DNA from: Pseudomonas fluorescens
GTDB taxonomy: Bacteria > Pseudomonadota > Gammaproteobacteria > Pseudomonadales > Pseudomonadaceae
Assembly: GCF_001307275.1 (NCBI RefSeq)
Contig: NZ_CP012831.1
Span: 5,138,501-5,202,500 of the forward strand
DNA length: 64,000 bases
Reading direction: 5' to 3'
Shown piece by piece: positions 18,699 through 26,984 of this stretch. The translations under genes and the position numbers were made by a program. The notes beneath the pieces are model-generated. The model did no database searches, was not told where the DNA came from, and worked only from the letters and a program-made list of their open reading frames with translations. Within the stretch, counting starts at the first letter, position 1. Every line of letters starts with the position of its first letter.

Positions 18699-19979
18699 TT
18701 ACAACACCAGGTGCGGCAACCACAGCGACAGGGCTGGCACGTAGGTCACGAGCATCAGCACCAGGAACAATACGGCGTAGAACGGCAGCAGTGCCTTGAC
18801 CGTGCTTTCGATACTGACCTTGCCGATGGCGGAGCCGACGAACAGCACCGCCCCCACGGGTGGCGTTATCAGCCCGATGCCCAGGTTCACCAGCATGATC
18901 ATGCCGAACTGCACCGGGTCCACGCCGATGCCGACGATAACCGGCATCAGGATCGGCGTGAGGATCAGGATCAGCGGCGCCATATCCATCACGGTGCCCA
19001 ACAGCAGCAACATCACGTTGATGCACATCAGGATCACGTAGCGGTTGTCCGACAGGGTCAGGAACATCGTGGTGATCTTCGCCGGGATCTGCATCAGCGT
19101 CATGATGTAGCCGAAGCTGGCGGCGAAGCCGATCAGGATCATCACGATGGAGATGGTGCGCACGGTGCGGTGCATCAGCTTCGGCAGTTCACGCCACTTG
19201 TAGTCGCGGTAGATGAACATGGTCACGAAGAACGACCACAGCACCGCGATGGCCGCCGATTCGGTGGCGGTGAAGATGCCCGACAGGATGCCGCCGAGGA
19301 TGATCACCATCGCCATCAGGCCCCACAGGGCTTCGCCGACGATTTTCAACGCCTGGCGCATCGGGATCACTTCGCCCTTGGGGTAGTTGCGCTTTTTCGC
19401 GAAGATCAGGCACAACACCATCAGGCACGCGCTCATCAGCAAGCCTGGCACGATGCCCGCCATGAACAGCGAGGCAATCGAGACCGTACCGCCGGCAGCC
19501 AGGGAGTAGAGCACCGAGTTATGGCTTGGCGGGGTGAGCAGGGCTTGCACCGAACCGCTGACGGTCACGGCGGTGGAAAAGTCCCGTGGATAGCCCTTGC
19601 GTTCCATTTCCGGGATCAGCACCGAGCCCACCGACGCGGTGTCGGCCACTGACGAACCGGAGATCGCGCCGAAGAAGGTCGAGGCGACGATGTTGACCAG
19701 TGACAGGCCACCACGCACAAAACCCACCAGCACCCCGGCACACGCCACCAAGCGGCGGGACATGCCGCCCTCGGCCATGATCGCACCGGCCAGCACGAAG
19801 AACGGAATGGCCAACAGGGAGAACTTGTTCACCCCGCCCGCCACCTGGATCATCACGGCCTGGAACGGGATGTCGATCCACCACGCCCCGATCAGGGCGG
19901 CAGCGCCCAAGGCGTAGGCGACCGGCATGCCGATCAGGATCAACACGATAAAACTGCCCAGCAGTATCAGAGCGTCCAT
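18699..19979 (-). CDS. TRAP transporter large permease (DctM)
   Basis: 426 residues, the usual size of DctM proteins, hydrophobic throughout with about twelve membrane segments. The N-terminus (GMPVAYALGAAALIG) and internal stretches (GSSVADTASVGSVLIPEM, GLITPPVGAVLFV) are typical of the family. It forms the sodium-coupled translocation channel. Its ATG overlaps the stop of the small permease gene (TTAATG on the coding strand), so the two subunits are translationally coupled. Substrate is inferred from context: galacturonate/glucuronate delivered by the periplasmic protein encoded just upstream. Confidence 0.9.
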   Translation of the reverse strand: MDALILLGSFIVLILIGMPVAYALGAAALIGAWWIDIPFQAVMIQVAGGVNKFSLLAIPFFVLAGAIMAEGGMSRRLVACAGVLVGFVRGGLSLVNIVASTFFGAISGSSVADTASVGSVLIPEMERKGYPRDFSTAVTVSGSVQALLTPPSHNSVLYSLAAGGTVSIASLFMAGIVPGLLMSACLMVLCLIFAKKRNYPKGEVIPMRQALKIVGEALWGLMAMVIILGGILSGIFTATESAAIAVLWSFFVTMFIYRDYKWRELPKLMHRTVRTISIVMILIGFAASFGYIMTLMQIPAKITTMFLTLSDNRYVILMCINVMLLLLGTVMDMAPLILILTPILMPVIVGIGVDPVQFGMIMLVNLGIGLITPPVGAVLFVGSAIGKVSIESTVKALLPFYAVLFLVLMLVTYVPALSLWLPHLVL

Positions 19980-20506
19980 TAAGCGGCACCTTCACTTTCT
20001 TCAACCAGGTCGAACTGCACGACCCGCCGTTTGCTCTGGTCACCGAGCAAGAGTTTTTCCAGGACGAAAACCAGCGTCAGCAAGCCGCCCAGGGGAATCG
20101 GCAAATAGGTCACGCCAACTCGCAGGCCGGGCAGGGAAGCCATGAACTGGTTCCAGGTGGACATGCACAGCTTGAAGCCCCAGACCGTCATGAAGATGCA
20201 GATCAGGGCCATGAGCAATTGGGAAAAGATCGACGCCGCGGATTTCAGGTGCGGTGGCATGCGGTCGGTGAGCATGGCCACGGCCATGTGCGCACCGGCA
20301 CGGTAACTGGCGGCGGCACCAATGAAGGTGAACACCATCATCAGCAGGATCGCCGTGGGCTCGGGCCAGCTCGAGCCGGAGCCCAGCACGTAGCGGGCGA
20401 ACACGCCCCAGGGAATCATCAGGGAAATCGCCAGGACGGAAAGGCCGGCAACCCAGATGCACGTCATGTAGATCTTATCGTTGATACGCAGCAGCAAATT
20501 CTTCAT
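19979..20506 (-). CDS. TRAP transporter small permease (DctQ)
   Basis: 175 residues with four predicted membrane helices and the family pattern (WGVFARYVLGSGSSWPEP after the first hydrophobic segments). It pairs with the DctM-type channel protein, with which it shares a stop/start overlap, and with the DctP-type binding protein encoded upstream. The C-terminal tail is acidic and cytoplasmic. Confidence 0.9.
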   Translation of the reverse strand: MKNLLLRINDKIYMTCIWVAGLSVLAISLMIPWGVFARYVLGSGSSWPEPTAILLMMVFTFIGAAASYRAGAHMAVAMLTDRMPPHLKSAASIFSQLLMALICIFMTVWGFKLCMSTWNQFMASLPGLRVGVTYLPIPLGGLLTLVFVLEKLLLGDQSKRRVVQFDLVEESEGAA

Positions 20507-20522
20507 CGGGTTCCACCGTAAC

Positions 20523-20552
20523 CGGGCACGCCTTGGGCATCAGGCGTGCCGG
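20523..20552 (-). other. Intercistronic hairpin between TRAP dctP and dctQ
   Basis: GGCACGCC and GGCGTGCC form an 8-bp stem with a 10-base loop, plus further pairs outward. On the - strand no T-run follows, so it is more likely an mRNA stabiliser that keeps the binding-protein message abundant relative to the permeases than a full terminator. Confidence 0.5.
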
Positions 20553-20581
20553 GCCTTTTCATGAGTACAGAACGGGAGGCG

Positions 20582-21550
20582 TTACTGAACGGCTTCGATA
20601 CGCTTGATCAGGTCGGCATAGGGCGCGCCGTACTTGGCCCGTACCGGTGCGGTGGCGTCGTAGAAGGGTTTTTTGTCGACCGTGATGAACTCGACACCCG
20701 CAGCCTTGAGTTTTTCTTCGCTGGCGGTGGACTTCTGGTCCCACAGCGCACGCTCTTCGGCCTGGGCAGCCTTGGCGGCTTTCCTGACCATCGTCTGTTG
20801 ATCCGGGGTCAGTTTTTCCCAAGTGATTTTCGACATCACGATCGGCTCTGGCAGGATCAGGTGTCCGGTGAGGCTGTAGTACTTGGCGTTTTGGTAGTGG
20901 TTGTGTTCGAGCAGGGTCGGCGGGTTGTTTTCCGCGCCGTCGATCACGCCGGTCTGCAGGGCGCTGAAGATTTCACCGGTGTCCATCGCGATACCGTTGG
21001 CGCCCATGGCGTTCATCATCTCGATGAACATCGGGTTGCCTTGCACGCGGATCTTCATGCCCTTGAGGTCTTCGAGCTTGCGCACCGGCTTCTTGGTGTA
21101 GATGTTGCGCGTGCCGCCGTCCATCCAGGCCAGGGCCACCAGGCCGAACTCGGAATTGGTGATCCGGTCGAGGATCGCATCGCCCACATCACCGTCGATG
21201 ACGGCGCGCATGTGGGCCTGGTCGCGGAAGATGAACGGCATGTTGAACACGTTCACATCCGGCACCACAGGACCGACGATACCCAGGCTGACCCGGGACA
21301 TCTGTATCGCGCCGACTTGCATCTGCTCGATGACTTCCTTTTCGGAACCCAATACACCGCCTGGGAAGTATTTGAAGGTCAGCTCGCCGTTGGTCTCTTT
21401 GGTCAGGGTCTTGCCCATGCTTTCTTCGGCCATCACGGTGGGGTAGCCCTTGGGATGGATGTCGGCGATCTTGAGTTCAAGGGCATGGGCCGCCTGGGCC
21501 AGGAAAGCCAGGGGGAGGGCTGCGATCAGAAGCGTGCGTTTGAAATTCAT
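20582..21550 (-). CDS. TRAP transporter substrate-binding protein (DctP)
   Basis: 322 residues from ATG 21550 (MNFKRTLLIAALPLAF), chosen because GGAG sits seven bases upstream; the in-frame TTG two codons earlier is not needed. A Sec signal peptide of about 23 residues ends at AHA/LE. The mature protein shows the DctP fold with the conserved arginine region near residues 150-170 (KIRVQGNPMFIEM) that binds the substrate carboxylate. Its neighbours (uronate dehydrogenase, lactonase) point to hexuronates as ligand. First of the three TRAP genes, 58 bases after the lactonase gene. Confidence 0.9.
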   Translation of the reverse strand: MNFKRTLLIAALPLAFLAQAAHALELKIADIHPKGYPTVMAEESMGKTLTKETNGELTFKYFPGGVLGSEKEVIEQMQVGAIQMSRVSLGIVGPVVPDVNVFNMPFIFRDQAHMRAVIDGDVGDAILDRITNSEFGLVALAWMDGGTRNIYTKKPVRKLEDLKGMKIRVQGNPMFIEMMNAMGANGIAMDTGEIFSALQTGVIDGAENNPPTLLEHNHYQNAKYYSLTGHLILPEPIVMSKITWEKLTPDQQTMVRKAAKAAQAEERALWDQKSTASEEKLKAAGVEFITVDKKPFYDATAPVRAKYGAPYADLIKRIEAVQ

Positions 21551-21608
21551 GGTCAATCTCCAGTTTGTTGTTTTTTTTATGGCTCATTCAGCAAAGCGGT
21601 GAAGCAGA

Positions 21609-22514
21609 TCATTTCGCGGCGTGTTTCAGCCCTCCGAAAACCGGTTCAGCCAGGCCCTTGACGCCGGGCTTGAGGGCGAACACACCACCGGCCAGGGACT
21701 GTGGGTCGTTGTCGTCGCCGGGGCGGATCGAGGTGACGAAGAGGGTGTCCAGGCGGCTGCCGCCAAAGGCGCACATGGTGGGTTTTTTCACCGGCACTTC
21801 CAGCGAGCGGTCGAGACGTCCATCGGGGGTGAAACGGTGAATCAGCCCAGCGTCGTTGGCGCAGATCCAGTAGCAACCGTCGGCGTCGACTGCCGCGCCG
21901 TCCGGGCGACCGGCCAGGGGCAGCATGTCGACGAACAGCCGCCGGTTGGATGGGGTGCCGCTGTCGATGTCGTAATCGAAAGCCCAGATCTGCTGGCTCA
22001 ACGGGTGTGAATCGGAGAGGTACATCGTCCGCCCGTCCGGGCTGAAGCCCAGGCCATTGGGCACGATGAAACCGCTCAGTTGCGCCTCGACCGGGCTGCG
22101 TTGCCCGGCTTCATACCGGTACATCCGGCCCTCGTCGACGTTGGCGGCCATGTTCAGCACCATGCTGCCGGCCCAGAAGCGGCCCTGGCGGTCGCAACGG
22201 CCATCGTTGAGGCGCATGTCGACGCGGCTGTGCTCGACGCTCCCACAGAGTTCGCTGTCGAGGCTGCCGTCGTCATGGGGGTGCAGGCGGAAGAAACCGC
22301 TTTCCATGCCCGCGACCCAGCCGCCGTCCTGGTGACGGGCAATGCAGGCAAGCATTTCGGGGGCTTCCCAGCCCTGGATTTTTCCGCTGCTGGCATTCCA
22401 GCGTTGCAGGCCACCGCTGGGGATGTTCACCCAATACAGGGCGTTTTCCTCGGGGACCCACACCGGGCTCTCCCCGACGGCGTTGCGTGCATCGACAATC
22501 AATTCGGCTTGCAT
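21609..22514 (-). CDS. SMP-30/gluconolactonase-family sugar lactonase
   Basis: 301 residues from ATG 22514 (MQAELIVDARNAVGESP). It is a six-bladed propeller of the SMP-30/LRE family: the early glutamate (GESPVW), NDGRCD with the metal-binding Asn/Asp, and FSPDGRTMYLSDS near residue 190 with the catalytic Asp. In Pseudomonas uronate pathways such an enzyme opens the aldarolactone made by uronate dehydrogenase to galactarate or glucarate. It sits directly downstream of that dehydrogenase gene (42 bases), which supports the role. Substrate assignment is from context, not from residues. Confidence 0.8.
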   Translation of the reverse strand: MQAELIVDARNAVGESPVWVPEENALYWVNIPSGGLQRWNASSGKIQGWEAPEMLACIARHQDGGWVAGMESGFFRLHPHDDGSLDSELCGSVEHSRVDMRLNDGRCDRQGRFWAGSMVLNMAANVDEGRMYRYEAGQRSPVEAQLSGFIVPNGLGFSPDGRTMYLSDSHPLSQQIWAFDYDIDSGTPSNRRLFVDMLPLAGRPDGAAVDADGCYWICANDAGLIHRFTPDGRLDRSLEVPVKKPTMCAFGGSRLDTLFVTSIRPGDDNDPQSLAGGVFALKPGVKGLAEPVFGGLKHAAK

Positions 22515-22556
22515 GGTGATTCCTTTGTACGTTCGTATCCCATGGAAACAGGCCAA

Positions 22557-23378
22557 TCAGTCGTCGAACGGGCCGGCTGCGACGAAGGCACCGCCCTGGT
22601 AGATCCTGGCCGGGTCGTCGGCGGCTGGCATTGGCTGGGCTTCGATCTTGTCGCGGAAAATCTCGGAAGTGTCCTTGGGTTGGTAACCCAGGTGCGCGGC
22701 GTGGCTGTTGTCCCACCAGACGTCGCGGTTGGCGGACACGCCATAGACCACGGTGTGGCCGACCTTGGGCGTGTAGAGCGAGCATTCGAGCAGTTGGGTG
22801 AGGTCGTCGAAGCTCAGCCAGGTGCTCATCATCCGGCGGTTCTGTGGCTCGGCGAACGACGAGCCGATGCGGATGCTCACGGTCTCGATGCCGTAGCGAT
22901 CGAAGTAGAAACTGGCGACGTCTTCACCGTAGGACTTGGACAGGCCGTAGTAACCATCCGGGCGGCGCGGGGAGAGGGCATCGAGGGCCTCGTCCTGCTT
23001 GTAGAAGCCGATGACGTGGTTGGAACTGGCGAAGATCACGCGCTTGACGCCGTGCTTGCGGGCGGCTTCGTAGATGTGGAACACGCCACTGATGTTGGCG
23101 CCGAGGATCTCTTCGAACGGGCGCTCCACCGAAACACCCCCGAAATGCAGGATGGCATCGACACCTTCCACCAGTTGGTGCACGGCGTGCTTATCAGACA
23201 GGTCGCACGGCACCACTTCTTCGCTTTCATCGATGGCCGGGGCCATGTTGGCGATGTCCGACAGCCGGATGTGACGGGCGAAAGGCTTGAGGCGCTCGCG
23301 CAGGACTTTGCCCAGGCCGCCGGCGGCGCCGGTCAGCAGCAGGCGATTGAGGGGTTGGCGAATCGGTGTCGTCGTCAT
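22557..23378 (-). CDS. udh: Uronate dehydrogenase
   Basis: 273 residues from ATG 23378 (MTTTPIRQPLNRLLL); 20 further codons upstream are open but lack a good start. Short-chain NAD-dependent epimerase/dehydrogenase fold: TGAAGGLG nucleotide-binding loop near residue 16, SSNHVIGF, and the YGLSKSYGED Tyr-x3-Lys pair. Length and these stretches match bacterial uronate dehydrogenases (EC 1.1.1.203), which oxidise D-galacturonate and D-glucuronate to the aldarolactones using NAD+. It acts in the cytoplasm, upstream of the lactonase. A porin gene precedes it. Confidence 0.9.
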   Translation of the reverse strand: MTTTPIRQPLNRLLLTGAAGGLGKVLRERLKPFARHIRLSDIANMAPAIDESEEVVPCDLSDKHAVHQLVEGVDAILHFGGVSVERPFEEILGANISGVFHIYEAARKHGVKRVIFASSNHVIGFYKQDEALDALSPRRPDGYYGLSKSYGEDVASFYFDRYGIETVSIRIGSSFAEPQNRRMMSTWLSFDDLTQLLECSLYTPKVGHTVVYGVSANRDVWWDNSHAAHLGYQPKDTSEIFRDKIEAQPMPAADDPARIYQGGAFVAAGPFDD

Positions 23379-23453
23379 GGCATTACCTGAGCAAACAGTG
23401 AGTGATATCCGTTGTATAGGCCATATGACCGCGGGCAAAGGGTGACCTTTCCT

Positions 23454-23483
23454 TGTGGGAGCGAGCCTGCTCGCGAAGGCGCC
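23454..23483. repeat. Single class II REP
   Basis: GTGGGAGCGAGCCTGCTCGCGAAGGCGCC, one unpaired copy of the Pseudomonas GTGGGAGCGAGC...GCTCGC palindrome, in the 145-base gap between the porin gene and udh. Confidence 0.8.
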
Positions 23484-23523
23484 AGCCCAGCCGCCCCCTC
23501 ACCAGCAGACCCACCCAACCGCC

Positions 23524-24825
23524 TTACAACAAACTGATCGGATAGCTGATGAAAATACGGTTCTCATCGAATTCGTTGGTGCTGTAGTCCCGGCGCATCG
23601 TCGAGTTACGCCATTTCACGTTGAGGCTCTTCAACGCACCGCTCTGCACGGTGTAGGCCAGTTCGGTTTCGCGGCCCCATTCCTTGCCGTCGTCGACTGT
23701 GGCGGTGTGCACGTTGTCACCGCTGATGTAGCGGTTCATCAGGGTCAGGCCCGGCACGCCGACGGCGGCGAAGTTGAAGTCGTGGCGCAGTTGCCAGGAT
23801 TTTTCCTTGGCGTTGTCATAGCTGGAGTTGTAGCTGTCGTTGGCCAGGGTGCCGCCGCTGGTGCCGTTGACGCGCATCCAGGCATCGTCGCCGCCGACTT
23901 TCTGCAGGCCGACGTAGAAGGTGTTGCCGCCGTATTTGGCCGAGAGCATGGCGAACGCGGTTTTGTTGTCCAAGTCGCCGGCCAAGGCGCTGCCGTCTTC
24001 CTTACCGATGAAGTAGCCAAGGTTGGCGCCCAGGGTCCAGTCGCCGATGGGCTGGCTGTGGGTCAGGTTGAAATATTGCTGCTGGTAGATGTCGGACAGT
24101 TCCGCGTACCACACGCCAACCTGGGTGCGTTTTTCGTTGAAGGCGTATTCGCCACCGCCGAAGTTGAAACGGTCGGAGGTGAACGCACCGCGACCGTTCA
24201 TGGACATGTCTTCCATGCTCGCGTCGTTGCGCGGGCTGTTGCCACGGAACTGGCCGCCGTAGAGGCTCAGGCCATTGATTTCGGTGGAGGTCACCTGGCC
24301 GCCACGGAAGGTTTGCGGCAGGGAGCGGCCGTCGTCGGAACGCAGGATCGGCAGCACCGGCATCCACTCGCCGACCTTCAGCTCGGTCTTCGACACCTTG
24401 GCCTTCAGGGCTACGCCCAGGCGCCCAAAGTCATCGGCCGGGCGACCGTCGTCATGCACCGGCAGCAATTGCGTACCCGCCGTGCCGCGACCGCCGTCGA
24501 GCTTGACCGAGTACATCCCCAGTATGTCCACGCCGAAACCGACCGTGCCCTGGGTGAACCCGGACTTGGCGTCGAGGATGAAACTCTGGGTCCATTCCTC
24601 GGCCTTGCCCTGGGCGTTGTTCGGGTTGGTGAAGTTGCGGTTGAAATAGGCGTTGCGCAGGTTCAGCGTGGCCTTGGCGTCATCGACGAAGCCTTCGGCA
24701 CTGGCGGCGGTTGGCAGAAACGCGGCAAGGCTGCTGCAACCGAGCAGGATCAGGGCGGGGCTGGCGTTGAGAAGGGTACGGCGGTTTGGACGGTGGTCGG
24801 GCGAAAAACGGACACGTGTGCTCAC
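23524..24825 (-). CDS. OprD-family outer-membrane porin
   Basis: 433 residues with a long signal sequence (to about residue 44, ending ASA/EG). The mature N-terminus (FVDDAKATLNLRNAYFNRNF) and the repeated aromatic beta strands ending in FISYPISLL are typical of OprD/Opd porins, which admit small carboxylates or basic amino acids through an 18-stranded barrel. As first gene of the uronate operon its likely cargo is hexuronate; this is from context. The NRRTLLNAS stretch makes the signal peptide look unusual, but nothing suggests Tat-type folding needs. Just upstream is an inverted repeat that may be the operator. Confidence 0.85.
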   Translation of the reverse strand: MSTRVRFSPDHRPNRRTLLNASPALILLGCSSLAAFLPTAASAEGFVDDAKATLNLRNAYFNRNFTNPNNAQGKAEEWTQSFILDAKSGFTQGTVGFGVDILGMYSVKLDGGRGTAGTQLLPVHDDGRPADDFGRLGVALKAKVSKTELKVGEWMPVLPILRSDDGRSLPQTFRGGQVTSTEINGLSLYGGQFRGNSPRNDASMEDMSMNGRGAFTSDRFNFGGGEYAFNEKRTQVGVWYAELSDIYQQQYFNLTHSQPIGDWTLGANLGYFIGKEDGSALAGDLDNKTAFAMLSAKYGGNTFYVGLQKVGGDDAWMRVNGTSGGTLANDSYNSSYDNAKEKSWQLRHDFNFAAVGVPGLTLMNRYISGDNVHTATVDDGKEWGRETELAYTVQSGALKSLNVKWRNSTMRRDYSTNEFDENRIFISYPISLL

Positions 24826-24860
24826 TATGACGCTCCCTACTTTTTTGTTGTTTTTATTTT

Positions 24861-24882
24861 TGTCATACGTCGTCGTACAACA
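24861..24882 (-). promoter_or_regulatory. Imperfect inverted repeat upstream of uronate operon
   Basis: TGTCATACG-TCGT-CGTACAACA: the 9-base arms match at seven positions. It starts 36 bases before the porin ATG. A shorter related pattern (GTACGTTCGTAT) lies in the udh-lactonase gap at about 22527-22540. FadR-type GntR regulators of uronate genes bind sites of this general form, but no such regulator gene lies in the window. The rest of 24883-25122 shows no recognisable feature. Confidence 0.35.
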
Positions 24883-25122
24883 TTGAGGGGATTATTTGGA
24901 AGCGGCTGCTCATTGTCAACTGGCCATTATCGGAATTATCCAACTCGGTTGTGCTTCAAAATGAGGCGCTTCAATGGCTGTTGCTGGACGAGGTCAAGAT
25001 CGCAGGCCGTGGCGCCGGGCAGATTTGTGGTTTTAAGATAGCGGGGAGGGTGCTTGGTTGTGCGATGACTGGTCTAAGACATTAGTCGAATGCCCGCGCG
25101 CTCATGGACGGTGAGGTCTCTT

Positions 25123-25233
25123 GTGGCGAGGGAGCTTGCTCCCGCTGGGCTGCGCAGCAGCCCCAAGTGCTTTGTTTCAGCACAATTTTTGGGGGCGGCT
25201 TCGCCACCCAGCGGGAGCAAGCTCCCTCGCCAC
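25123..25233. repeat. Class I REP inverted pair
   Basis: GTGGCGAGGGAGCTTGCTCC and its inverse, separated by about 70 bases that themselves contain GCTGCGCAGCAGC. It is one of two class I pairs that bracket the DUF6124 gene and its leader. Confidence 0.85.
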
Positions 25234-25394
25234 AGGTGTTTTGTTAACCCAGGCTCCCAGTCCATCAGGGAAACCGTGTTTATTCAGATGTAGGAGCGTT
25301 CGGGATCGGGCTACGTTGTCTTGCGCCATTGCCTACACCTGCGCCAGAATCCGCCGGCTTGTGCGCCTTGCGGTCGGGTTTTATCGTTTCCGGG

Positions 25395-25580
25395 TCGCTG
25401 AGGAATCAGCGATCGGGTTTGGTAGCCCGGGCTGTCGGTGCATAGCGTCATCGCTTGCGAGTGCAATCATGCACTTCGCTTTTTGGTGGCCATGCGCAGG
25501 GCCTCTTCGGAGGCGCCGGCTCCGATGCCCGGTCTACCAACCTTCGTATGGCCGCCACCCTAATTCGTTTGGTAGCGAGA
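25395..25580 (+). ncRNA. Structured leader RNA upstream of DUF6124 gene (candidate)
   Basis: Several strong helices lie in order. TCGCTGA-GGAA-TCAGCGA (25395-25412) has a GNRA-type loop. A long-range stem pairs GGTAGCCCGGGC plus TCGG (25421-25438) with CCGA plus GCCCGGTCTACC (25522-25538). Inside it are GCGAGTGCA-ATCA-TGCAC(T)TCGC (25457-25479) and GCCTC-TTCG-GAGGC (25501-25514, a UUCG loop). Downstream, GTTTGGTAGCG (25567-25577) repeats the left arm, so GGTCTACCAAC can pair with either copy. The leader ends about 30 bases before the ribosome-binding site of the DUF6124 gene. The transcript start and function are unknown. Confidence 0.5.
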
Positions 25581-25618
25581 GGGTGTTGGCTCCCTTCTAC
25601 AGCATCGGAGCTTCAACT

Positions 25619-25954
25619 ATGTTCAAAGTAACCCCCAACCCACCCGATACAGATCCATCCAACGCCAAGGCATTCGACAAAGCCGCCGACCGCATCCTCG
25701 ACTCCTACCTCAAGCCCAAACCCGGCAAACCCGAGGCCGATCCCGGCCAATTGTTCACCGTCGCCCATGGCGTCGACACCGAAACCCTGCTCGCCAACCT
25801 CAGCGAAAACCTGGCCTCGGCCAATGCCATGGTCAATGACCTGGCCTTCGACCTGGAAGGTCCCAGGCGTCACATCGCCTTGGGCATCCAACAATTGATC
25901 GAACTGAGCGGATTATTGGCGAACCGCGCGCTGGATAACGTCGAAGCACGCTAG
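25619..25954 (+). CDS. DUF6124 family protein
   Basis: 111 residues from ATG 25619, with GGAG eight bases upstream. The N-terminus (MFKVTPNPPDTDPSNAKAF) followed by AADRILDSYL and VDTETLLANLSENLASANAM matches a Pseudomonas family I know as DUF6124: short, soluble, helical proteins of unknown role. There is no signal peptide or membrane segment. It stands alone on its strand, preceded by the structured leader and flanked on both sides by class I REP pairs, so it looks like a self-contained unit. The frame runs open through the leader upstream, but that is not coding-like. Confidence 0.75.
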   Translation: MFKVTPNPPDTDPSNAKAFDKAADRILDSYLKPKPGKPEADPGQLFTVAHGVDTETLLANLSENLASANAMVNDLAFDLEGPRRHIALGIQQLIELSGLLANRALDNVEAR

Positions 25955-25974
25955 CCGACTCACCACAACCCCCT

Positions 25975-26106
25975 GTGGCGAGGGAGCTTGCTCCCGCTGG
26001 GCTGCGCAGCAGCCCCAAAATGGACTGACGCGGTTCTTCCAGGAACATCGCTCCAGCCGGTTTTACGACTGCTGCGCAGCCGAGCGGGAGCAAGCTCCCT
26101 CGCCGC
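25975..26106. repeat. Class I REP inverted pair
   Basis: GTGGCGAGGGAGCTTGCTCC at 25975 and its slightly changed inverse (GGAGCAAGCTCCCTCGCCGC) at the right end. The inner part holds a second inverted pair, GGGCTGCGCAGCAG and CTGCTGCGCAGCC. It follows the DUF6124 stop. Confidence 0.8.
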
Positions 26107-26220
26107 AAGGGCACTGTGTACATCCGCCTGAACGTGCACGGTCAATGGGAAGCGAGCCCCCAGTGTTTTCGAAAGTGGGCGGATGCTAGTCTTGAGCAAC
26201 GCTGTCGTCAGGGAGCCCTC

Positions 26221-26841
26221 ATGGGCAATCACAAGATCGAGATTCGTCGCAGTAACGTCGAGAAAATCCTGCTGGCCGCCGAGAAGGTCTTTGCCGAGAA
26301 AGGCTTCGGCAGCACCGCCATGGCCGACATCGCCGCCGAAGTGCAATTGCCTCGTTCCAACCTGCATTACTACTTCAGCACCAAGAGTGAACTGTACAGC
26401 GCCGTGCTGTTCGATCTGCTGGAGGTGTGGAAACAGGATGCCTTGTGCTTCGAAATGTTCGACGACCCGCGGGTAGTGCTCAGCAGCTACATCCGCGCCA
26501 AGATGAACCACTCCCGCAGCCGGCCCTACGGCTCCAAGGTCTGGGCCAACGAAATCATCCACGGTGCCCCGACCCTGGGCCAGGCGCTGGACGCCAGTCT
26601 CTATGACTGGGCCAAGATGAAGGAGGCGAAAATCCGCCAGTGGGTGGAGGACAAACGCATCCTCCCGGTGGAGCCCTCGAGCCTGCTCTACATGATCTGG
26701 GCCTCGACCCAGCACTACGCCGACTTCGACCACCAGATCAATATCCTCAACGACCACCAGCCGCTGTCCGACATGCAATTCGAACGGGCGGTGCAGACGG
26801 TGACCGGGGTGATTTTGCGGGGGATCGGGTTGGAGCCTTGA
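26221..26841 (+). CDS. TetR-family regulator, RutR-like
   Basis: 206 residues from ATG 26221 (MGNHKIEIRRSNVEKILL), with AGGGAG five bases upstream. The N-terminal TetR helix-turn-helix is clear at about residues 12-60 (VFAEKGFGSTAMADIAAEV, LPRSNLHYYFSTKSELY). The C-terminal half (AKMNHSRSRPYGSKVWANEI, LYMIWASTQHYADFD) resembles RutR/YcdC proteins, which bind uracil or thymine and control pyrimidine breakdown. It lies convergent to the preA-preT genes, so control of the pyrimidine locus is likely but not shown. I found no clear RutR-type operator in the 609-base divergent region. Confidence 0.8.
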   Translation: MGNHKIEIRRSNVEKILLAAEKVFAEKGFGSTAMADIAAEVQLPRSNLHYYFSTKSELYSAVLFDLLEVWKQDALCFEMFDDPRVVLSSYIRAKMNHSRSRPYGSKVWANEIIHGAPTLGQALDASLYDWAKMKEAKIRQWVEDKRILPVEPSSLLYMIWASTQHYADFDHQINILNDHQPLSDMQFERAVQTVTGVILRGIGLEP

Positions 26842-26864
26842 GGTTTTGTGGTGAGGCTGATGGC

Positions 26865-26965
26865 CTCATCGCGAGCAGGCTCGCTCCCACATTGGATCTC
26901 TGCTGTACACAACATTTGTGAACGACACGATCCACTGTGGGAGCGAGCTTGCTCGCGATGGCGCC
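26865..26965. repeat. Class II REP inverted pair
   Basis: ATCGCGAGCAGGCTCGCTCCCAC and, 45 bases on, GTGGGAGCGAGCTTGCTCGC. It lies between the convergent regulator and preA genes, where it could act as a bidirectional transcript end. Confidence 0.85.
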
Positions 26966-26984
26966 AGTTCAGACACGCCTACCT

